DNA of 34,369 nt from an uncultured bacterium. GTDB lineage: Bacteria > Chloroflexota > Anaerolineae > J036 > Brachytrichaceae. Below, one piece after another: positions 15,566 to 24,100 of the stretch (positions are counted from its first letter, which is position 1; every line of letters begins with the position of its first letter). Location: NCBI GenBank assembly GCA_903921365.1, contig CAIXPS010000380.1, positions 1 to 34,369 on the forward strand, written 5' to 3'. The position numbers were made by a program, and so were the translations under genes. Below the pieces are notes generated by a model. It was not told where the DNA came from. It searched no databases and saw nothing but the letters and a program-made list of their open reading frames with translations.

Positions 15566-17524
15566 TTAGGCCTGCTTTATCTCCGCGCTTAGATCGGCAA
15601 AGTCGATCTTGTCGCCTACTTTGATCACACGCCGTTGTGCGGAGACGAGCCGTTCTCCATTTAACTTAGTGCCAGAGGAAGAGTTTAAATCCGTCACATA
15701 AATCACGCCGTCCTCCACACTGATGCGAGCATGCTTGCGCGAAACGAATTGGCTCACGATACGCACGGCTCCAGGACCTGGCTCAGGTTCACGGCCAATC
15801 GAGAGCGTGTCCATCCCGGTTGACCCGATTTCAAATCGTTTGCCGGCGTATTCGCCCTTGGTGAATTCAAGCACAGCCAGCGGCGCGTTTTGCGTAAACA
15901 TGATCGTGGCGCCGGCCAATGGTTCAGGCGCGCTCTGCGGTGGTGGTGAAACCTCGAACATCTGCGTGGGAAACGATGCCTGGCCCAAGGACGTTTTCGG
16001 GGAGTCAGCATAATTGTCGGCCGGGATCGCGCTTGATGCCGACCCCACTACCATGGTCTTCGGGGAATCGGAGACATAGCTATGCTGGCGTTGAGCCTTC
16101 CGGCGTGACAACAACACGATCAACATTATCAGCAAAATCAGCAACCCGACAAAGACAACGACAATCAGTATGCCAGGAAATGTTGTCAGTTGTTGCAGCA
16201 AAGTGGGTCCGGGCGTCGGCGTTATCGGAAGTGCCAAAGATGCGGGATCAATAGCAACCTGCACATCATAGGTCGTGACAGAGGCAGGATTGCCCTCTTC
16301 ACCTGCAGCCTTCAGCGTGATCTTTGTAACGCCGGTCAAATCGTTCGTCGCAATGACGAACTGGAATGGCGGTGTCGTCTCCCTGGTCGAGTTACCAGAG
16401 ACGATGTACTCAACGGCCTTAACGGGCTTTGCCGAGTCAACCTTGGGCTCGATAACGACCGACTTATTCGCCGGCAGCAACTTGGGATTTACGACAGCGC
16501 CGTCAATCGTAAAGGTCACCTTTGAGAAAGTCGGCTTAATCGGCGTCGCTGACATAAACGTTGCCTCATCAGAGGCAGTGCTTCCGCCTTGCGACACGCG
16601 GATATCGACGGTCTTTGCCTGTCCGTCACCAGGGACGCCCATGTTAAACGACACTTGATACTGCGTGCGCAGGTTCGATTCCATGCGTTTGAATATCTCA
16701 AGGACGTTTTGCAATTGCGCTGCCGATTCATACTGGCCGCCAGTTTGTGTCGCCAGCTTGCGGAGATAGTCTTCCTTCAGATCAGGACCCACACCGATTG
16801 TGAATACAGGCGTCCGATCCTTTGTTGCCCGCGCATAAGTATCTTCCTCAGTACAGCTCACGCTGCTGACGTCTCTGCCGTCAGTGAGCACGATAACGGC
16901 GCGTCGTCCAACGTTCTCCTGCGCAGCCACCATCAGCGCCTTGCATACCGCATCATACAGCGGTGTGTGACCGACAGCACTCAGCTTATTGATCAGGCTG
17001 ACCATATCGCCGCGCTTCTCACTGGCTGGCGCAAAGCCATATTCTGTTTGCGGGCTTAGCTGGGTATTAACAGCCACCGGGCCTGTGAGCGCAAGCACCC
17101 CCAGCCGGTCACTGTTGCTGGCAGCCTGCAGGATGGAGACCGAAGAGTCCTTCAGCGGCTGTAATGCTTCGCCTTGCCTGAGCATTCCAAAATCGACCAT
17201 GAGGAGAACACTCGCTTTCAGACTTGGGCTGATCACGCGGTTCACCTGGATATCTGAGAAAGTTTTGCTGCCCGCGACCACCTGGAACGACGTGGCATCC
17301 AGGTTCTGCAAAGGCACGCCGGCAGTGTTGACCGGCGTCACGGTGCAAACAATATCTGGATAATTCGAACTATCACAGCCATTCACGACAATCGTGATTC
17401 CGCCGCTCTGAGCCACCAGCATCCTTTGCGGGGTAACCAGAATGGTTACAAAGACGATCACAATGAGGGTGCGTATCTGATTGCGCAGACGGCGATACGC
17501 ACACGCGGGACTTGCGTTGATCAT
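15566..17524 (-). CDS. Signal peptide-vWA-TM-FHA membrane protein (third of three paralogues)
   Basis: N-terminal signal segment (RTLIVIVFVTILVTPQRMLVAQ), then a vWA domain at ~95-300. The first metal motif is lost (MVDFGML) but GHTPLYDAV and VIVLTDGRD are typical of vWA. An Ig-like segment lies at ~330-430. A TM helix at ~455-480 is followed by SRRKAQR, and a cytoplasmic FHA domain occupies ~560-650 (SIGREPEP, VSRKHARI, SSSGTKLNG). The start codon overlaps the stop of the upstream ubiquitin-like/FHA gene by one base (TAATG), which indicates translational coupling and suggests the two products act together. AGGTG lies 8 bases before the start. The degenerate metal site suggests a structural rather than metal-dependent vWA role. 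Confidence 0.9.
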   Translation of the reverse strand: MINASPACAYRRLRNQIRTLIVIVFVTILVTPQRMLVAQSGGITIVVNGCDSSNYPDIVCTVTPVNTAGVPLQNLDATSFQVVAGSKTFSDIQVNRVISPSLKASVLLMVDFGMLRQGEALQPLKDSSVSILQAASNSDRLGVLALTGPVAVNTQLSPQTEYGFAPASEKRGDMVSLINKLSAVGHTPLYDAVCKALMVAAQENVGRRAVIVLTDGRDVSSVSCTEEDTYARATKDRTPVFTIGVGPDLKEDYLRKLATQTGGQYESAAQLQNVLEIFKRMESNLRTQYQVSFNMGVPGDGQAKTVDIRVSQGGSTASDEATFMSATPIKPTFSKVTFTIDGAVVNPKLLPANKSVVIEPKVDSAKPVKAVEYIVSGNSTRETTPPFQFVIATNDLTGVTKITLKAAGEEGNPASVTTYDVQVAIDPASLALPITPTPGPTLLQQLTTFPGILIVVVFVGLLILLIMLIVLLSRRKAQRQHSYVSDSPKTMVVGSASSAIPADNYADSPKTSLGQASFPTQMFEVSPPPQSAPEPLAGATIMFTQNAPLAVLEFTKGEYAGKRFEIGSTGMDTLSIGREPEPGPGAVRIVSQFVSRKHARISVEDGVIYVTDLNSSSGTKLNGERLVSAQRRVIKVGDKIDFADLSAEIKQA

Positions 17525-18153
17525 TATCCAATCACCTGGAAACTCAGGGCAATGTTACCAACCTTGATCAAGGCGCCTGGAAGCAATGGATATCGTTCGC
17601 TGACGCGCATTTTAACGCCATCAAGGAGTGTGGGGTTGCGATCCTGAATCGATTCGATATAAAACGATCCTCCTTTTTCAGTGATCGCGGCATGGTGACG
17701 CGACACGCTGGGCAACGTCTCCAATTCCTCCAGGTCAACTGCCAGCAAGCGGTTATTCCTAGGATCCCGCACATCGCGACGACCCATGATGGCCGGATAC
17801 CAGCGCAAGTCATACTCCGACAGTGTCCGTTGCTCACTCAGATAAACGCGCGAAAAACGCTTGCTGAATGGCTGGCGCACACCGCGCGTAATCGCATCCA
17901 GGATGCCTGTCGACTCAACGATCTTTACCACCTGTAGCGCCGCTCCCTCAGAGACGCTCAGTTGGTCGAGGGCTGAATCAACCGGGAGGGGGGTGCGCGA
18001 TCCCCGCATCAGCAAGTTGTAACTGCCGTCGAGGTTAAACTTGTCTTTGATTGTCGCGACAAGCGTCGCGACTTGCAAAGTGCCACGCACATTCACCCGC
18101 CGCGAACCGATGCTATTCGCCTGTATATCCAGGGTCAGATTGAGTCTGTCCAT
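17524..18153 (-). CDS. Soluble ubiquitin-like (EsaB/YukD-type) plus FHA fusion protein
   Basis: Residues ~3-77 resemble a ubiquitin-like fold: LNLTLDIQ strand, hairpin, VATLVATIKDKF helix, and a final GAALQVVKI strand. This is the type found alone as EsaB/YukD and at the N-terminus of EccD in type VII systems. Residues ~115-209 form an FHA domain with IMGRRD, VSRHHAAI and NPTLLDG, so the phosphothreonine pocket looks intact. There is no signal peptide or TM helix, so it should be cytoplasmic. The ATG abuts the ATPase stop (TAAATG) with GGAGG 8 bases upstream, inside the ATPase reading frame, indicating coupling to the motor. The FHA call is firm; the ubiquitin-like call rests on pattern only. 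In EssC the FHA domains are on the motor itself, whereas here they may be supplied in trans. Confidence 0.8.
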   Translation of the reverse strand: MDRLNLTLDIQANSIGSRRVNVRGTLQVATLVATIKDKFNLDGSYNLLMRGSRTPLPVDSALDQLSVSEGAALQVVKIVESTGILDAITRGVRQPFSKRFSRVYLSEQRTLSEYDLRWYPAIMGRRDVRDPRNNRLLAVDLEELETLPSVSRHHAAITEKGGSFYIESIQDRNPTLLDGVKMRVSERYPLLPGALIKVGNIALSFQVIG

Positions 18154-21100
18154 TTATTTAGCCTCCAGATTCCCAGAGTTTTGCAAATTCTGGGAATCCG
18201 CCTTGACACTGTTCGCAGGGGCAGTCTCCGCGCCTTGCGGTTGCCCATTGACACCCGTGACACCTGCGGCTGGTGTATCAGGCACTTCATAGGTAACCGA
18301 TGCCATCCGCGACATATCTATAGTGGGGATGGCGTCGAAGCTCGGAAGCCCCTTGAGCAGATCTGCCATCAACTGGTCTGGATCAGGCAATTGATCAGAA
18401 GGTGTAGGCTGGGCTAACGCATCACCAGGGGCGCCCGCTGCTGCCGTTGTGCCGCCGGCAGCTTGTGTTGTGTCATCACCCTTGATAGCCTGATCCAGGA
18501 CAGTTGTATCCTTCGCCCAGTAACTCCACTGCGCGCGCTGCGGATAAGCGTCACGAATGGTTTGAATCATCTGGGTTACCTGCATCTCACTATCAGGGCG
18601 CCCCTCGGCGCAGGGCACAGCCATCTGGGTCATGGCTGCCGAAACTGCCCTGACCATGAAGCCGCGCCCCGGGGGCAGTTCCTTTGTAACCGAGAATTGG
18701 CCGCGAACACCCATGTATCGGACAGCCTCCCAGTCATTGAACACGTAGGCATAGCGCGATCCTTCAACCCGCTTGCGCAGGTCATCCATACCGCTGCGCA
18801 TCGCATTAATCGTGCCGCTCATGACAATGTGCAGGTTCTTGCCCTTGCCTATCTCGCCAAGTTGTGACATCGGCTGGGTTTTGCGGTTAATCGGCTCAAT
18901 GTCATCATAGTGATCGATCAAGACAATGATATGACGCTTGTTGTTGTCCTGCGGGTTATACCACTCCGATTTTCCACTTAAGCGAGCGATCACTTCTTCG
19001 TCGTACTCCGCGCGCAACCGCCGAACGACTTCATCCATCTCCTTCGAGGTCGAAACAGTTGCTAGAACGTGTGGCAGCTTATCCAGGCGGTTCTCGTTAC
19101 CCTGCGCATCCGTCGTTCCCATGCCGTAGTTGTAGAAGCGGCGCGATGGATCAGAGGGATCGACCAGGATCAGCCCGACTGTGTCCGGCGGGTAGCTGTA
19201 TGCAAGCGACAAAACAAGCGCGCGCATGCTGGTTGTCTTGCCAGTGACAGGCGGCCCCATCATCATCCAGTGCGGACCCTTCGCGCCCAATTCGAGCATC
19301 ATTGGCTCGCGATCGAGATCGTTGATGCCAAGCGGCACACTGATCTTCGGGTCGCCCTGCCCCAAAGCGGGCAACAACGTCGCAATTTCGATCACCTTTG
19401 GCAGCGGTTCCACAGGCCGGGGGCGCCTGGACTTGAGTGATGGATCCTTTGACTCCAGTTTCGCCCAGGCCTGAGCCATCGTCTGTGTCAAAATGCGGAA
19501 GTAGTCAGTTTGATCGGACGGATCGCCACTCATTGGGATGGCAGTATGAAACTCCAGGGGCATTGGCTTTTCGTCTACTAACCCGACACAGATGCCGCGG
19601 CCAGGCGTGTCGTTGATGCGCGGGGCGCCACGCCCGACAATCGACATGTAATCCATGCGTTCCGATTGTGTAAAGGTGACGCGTTGGTTCAGCAAGCTCA
19701 TCATCTTGCCAGTGATGTCGCCGAGTAATGAAGCAGTCAGAACAAAGTACACGCCGAACGAGCGGCCATCGCGCAGAAGTGACAACAGATCCGGCAGATA
19801 CTTGTCGTAGGTTTCCTTAAACTCCACTGCGTTGTCGACGACAACCACGATTGCCGGTAGCGGCGCCGACGCGTTGCGGGCCTTGTAGTCTTCCATCGAA
19901 TCGTACGATGCCAACTTCTGCTGCCGATCGTCGATGATATTACGGATCATGCGCATAAAGCGTTCGACGCGCTCTTCTTCGTTCGTCTCGACAATGCCTC
20001 CGATATGCGGTAGAGGTCGCAACGCCTTCAAACCACCCCGTCCGAAATCGAGCACATAGATATGCAACTCATCAGGACGGTGACTCGCTGCGAGTGACAA
20101 GAGCAACGACTTGACAAAGGTCGTCTTGCCGCGACCGCTTGCGCCGAACACGATGAGCGGGTCGCCAGTCAGGTCGACGTTCATCAGGCGTTGCTCAGCC
20201 AGCAAAGTGTTGTCCACGATGCCGACATTTGCGTTCACTGGCAGCGGTTTCGACCAGTCATGCGACTGCCAGATTGGCTCAGCCGCCTGATTATTGTCCA
20301 TCCACACAGCGATATCGGGGTTGATGACAATTTGCTTGCCATACTTACCTTTGGCAATATACTCGGCGTTGACTGAGAGGTTCAGCGGGAGTCTATCCGC
20401 CAACGGACTCGGCCAGGGCTTGAACTGCTTGGGAATGGACTGCCGTTTGGCCTCAGCCGCCAGCGCGCCAACCAACCAGCCCAGGAGGGAGCGCGGCGCA
20501 TCAGTTGTTTCGAGCGCGGACAGAATCTCATCGACGTTGTAACGCGGATCTGGTTTTGTTTCATCGTAACCCGCGCCGATATAGGCAACCTGAATTTCAC
20601 TCAGGTTGCCACCGCCTACCTGCACATAACCGCGACCAGGAATCGCGGGGAGTGTGGCTGCATCGGGTCGTCCGATCATTTCCTTACTGTCGTCGGCAGT
20701 TTCCACTCTCAGGCTGATCTTGTACTTCATGTTCGCCCGCATCTGGTCAGTCACGGCGCCACTGGGTCGCTGGGTTGCCAGAAGCAGCGATACGCCGAAC
20801 GAGCGACCGAGACGAGTGATGCTCTCGAACTTAGCCTTGTACTCAGGGTTCTGCGTCACCATTTCTGCGAACTCGTCCACAATAATAAACAGGTGTGGGA
20901 ACGTGTTCGGGAACGGTGAATCCGGTTTGAGCGTAGGGATGACCTTCTTGCGATAATCGACCAGATCCGCAACGCCCGCCCTGGCTAGAATTTCGGAGCG
21001 CCGGTTCATCTCAGCGTTGATGGCCGTGAAGATGCGCTCAACGGCATTGCCTTCGAGGTTCGTTGCAAGATCGACGCAGTGCGGCAAACGCCGGAAGGGC

Positions 21101-24100
21101 TCCACAGTCGGGCCGCCTTTGTAGTCAATCAGCACAAAGTTAACGATGCGCGGATCATACTTAATCGCCATACTGGCGATCAGCGTCTGCAGCATCTCAG
21201 ATTTACCGGAACCCGTTGTGCCCGCAGCCATGCCATGCACGCCGTCACCGCCGGCTTTGGCATTGAAGATCATGGTGCGGACTTCCTTGCTGCTGATCAG
21301 ACCGAGCGGCGCGCTCAACCATTCCTGGTTGGCCTGCTGCATACTGCGCGCCCACATCTCCTGAATGCCCAGGTCGCCAATGCGATCCATGCGCTTACCC
21401 TTGACGAGCTGCATCATTTCGAGGAAGGTGATTGCCTTGGGTATATCCGCACTGGGGCGTTTTCCGCCCACAGACGCCCAGGCGTCCTCCATGCGCTCCG
21501 CTACCTTTGTGAACGCATCCTTCTCGGCGCCCATTACCGGTATGCCGATGTGGAATTCCAGCGGCTGACCCTCGATGTTGATCAGACCGCGACCGGGAAT
21601 ATTGGATAAAGGCAGCGCGCCCTTCCCCACAATATCGCTGTATTGCGATGTGTCAGCCATTGTGAAGGCTAACCGCACCGCGAGCAGGTTGAAGAGTTTG
21701 TTAGGCACATCATTGATCTGGTTGGCCGTGATGATAAACGAGATGCCAAACTGCCGACCGTCGCGCACGAGCGCAACTAATTCAACTAACAAAGGTTCAT
21801 AGTTCTCGCGGAACTCGGCGAAGTTATCGATCACAACCATCACAGAAGGAAACATCATCTCGGGGCTGTCTTTATGCTGCTGGTTAAAATCTTCCAACGA
21901 AGCATATTTCGACAGACGCTCCTGACGCTCATTCATCAGGCTGCGCACCATGCGGAACAGCGCGGCCACTCGGTCGGGCTGGCTGGCATCGATGGAGGCG
22001 CCGCAGTGAGGCAACCGCGTCACTGCGCGCAACCCGCCACGACCGAAGTCGAGCAGGTACATATTGAGTTCAGCCGGGGAACGTTGCGCAGCCAATGCAA
22101 ATAACATGGATTTGACAAAGGTGCTCTTGCCGCGTCCGCTGGCGCCGAACACAACGATTGGGTCGCCGCCGCCATCCAGCGTCAAGCGGCGCTGGTTCGA
22201 ATGGAATGGATCGTCAACCAACCCGATTGTTGCCTTCAGCGGCAACGGCGAATTCCAGTCATGCGGCGTCCACAGATCGTACTTCTGGAAATCGCCAGGG
22301 GTCGCCAGTTCAGGACTCGCCCACTTGGCGATGGCAGGATTAAGAACGACTGTGTCGTCCTTCAGTTCGGGCAGATAACTGGCATCAAGCGCCTCGTTGA
22401 TTGGCAGCTTTTCCGGCAGTGGATCTGGCCATGGCTTGAATTGCTTGGGGATGCCCTGCTTATGCGCTTCAGCCGCCAGTGTGCCCACAAGCCAACCCAG
22501 CAGCGATCGCGGCGGATCGTTTTGCTTTTCCAACGCAGCGAGCACTTCTTCAGCAGGATACTCAGGATCGTTGCGGGCCAGGTCGTATGGGGCGCCACTC
22601 CATGCCACTTGCACTTCGGTCAGCGTATCGCTCCCAGCCTGGACATAGCCGCGTCCAGCGATCTGCGGCAGGCGCGCGGCATCGGGTTTCTTAAGTAGTT
22701 CCTTGCTATCCTCGGCCGTCTCCATGCGCAGGGCAAGGCGATACTTCATGTTAGAGCGCATCTGATCGCTGACGACGCCGGTGGGGCGTTGCGTCGCTAG
22801 AAGCAATGAGACACCAAACGAACGACCCAGGCGTGTGATGCTTTCAAACTTGAGTTTGTATTCAGGGTTCTGCGCCACCATCTCGGCAAACTCGTCGACG
22901 ATGATAAACAGATGTGGGAATGTAGTTGGGAGCGGTGAATCCGGCTTAAGCCCTGGGATAACCTTCTTGCGATACTCAACCAGGTCCGAAACACCAGCCT
23001 TTGCAAGAATCTCGGAGCGGCGGTTCATTTCGGCATTGATGGCGATGAAGATACGATCGACCGCATTGCCTTGCAGGTTTGTCGCCATGTCAACACAATG
23101 CGGCAACTTGCGGAATGGCTCGATGGTGGGCCCGCCTTTGTAGTCGATCAGGACGAAATTGACGATGCGCGGATCATAGCGGATAGCCATCGCGCTGATC
23201 AACGTCTGCAACATTTCAGATTTACCAGAACCCGTAGTGCCGGCAGCCATGCCATGCACGCCATCGGCCTGGGCCTGGAACACCAGCATGCGCAGGTCTT
23301 TGCTACTGATCAAACCGAGCCAGGCGCGCAACCATTCCTGATTGGCTGGCTGCATGCTCTTGTTCCACTTGCCTTTGATGTCAAGGTCGCTGATGCGCAC
23401 CATGGGCTTCTTCTCTGCAAGTTCGAACATCCCCAATAGCGTCAATGAGCGCGGCAACTCGGCGCTGGGTCGCTTACCGCCCAGAGCTGTCCAGACGCGA
23501 TCCATACGCTGGGCGATCACCTGAAAATTGTCGATCTGATCGCTGGAGGTGGATTCCTCATGGCGGCCGGGCATTCCAATCTGGAACTCCAGCGGCAATG
23601 GCTTTTCGCCTTCCTTAATGGAGACAGCAATCAGTCCGCGCCCTGGAACGTTGTCAAAGTTGCGCGAACCCGACCCGACGATCTCAGTATAGATGGAGCG
23701 ATCGCTCTGGGTCATTGTCAGACGAACCGTAAACAGGCTCAACAACTTACTCGGCACGTCGTTCAGGACAGTTGCAGTGATGACGAAGTACACGCCAAAA
23801 GCGTGACCATCTCTGACCAGGCTGATCATCTCGGGGATGAGATGCTCGTAGCTTTCCTTGAATTCGGCGAAGTTGTCAACCACAACCACAATCTCCGGCA
23901 ACACATTTTCCGGGTTCTTCGCATTGTAGTCGGCGAGTGAATTGAACTGCGCCAGGCGCTCCTGGCGCTCAACCACGAAGCTGCGCAACATGCGCATCAA
24001 TTGTTCAACGCGAGCTGTTTCACCTGCGTCAATGGAGGCGCCAAGGTGCGGCAGTCCGGTAATCGCCTTCAACCCGCCACGGCCAAAGTCAAACGCATAC

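Noticed and set aside
11491-17524. The three vWA-FHA proteins as EccB/EccD/EccE homologues
   Set aside because: Domain order and content (vWA outside, FHA inside) do not match any of those families; at most they are functional replacements.
21079-21609. Plus-strand frames within the motor gene
   Set aside because: They are antisense to strongly conserved ATPase modules and repeat with the same spacing as the tandem units, as expected of shadows.
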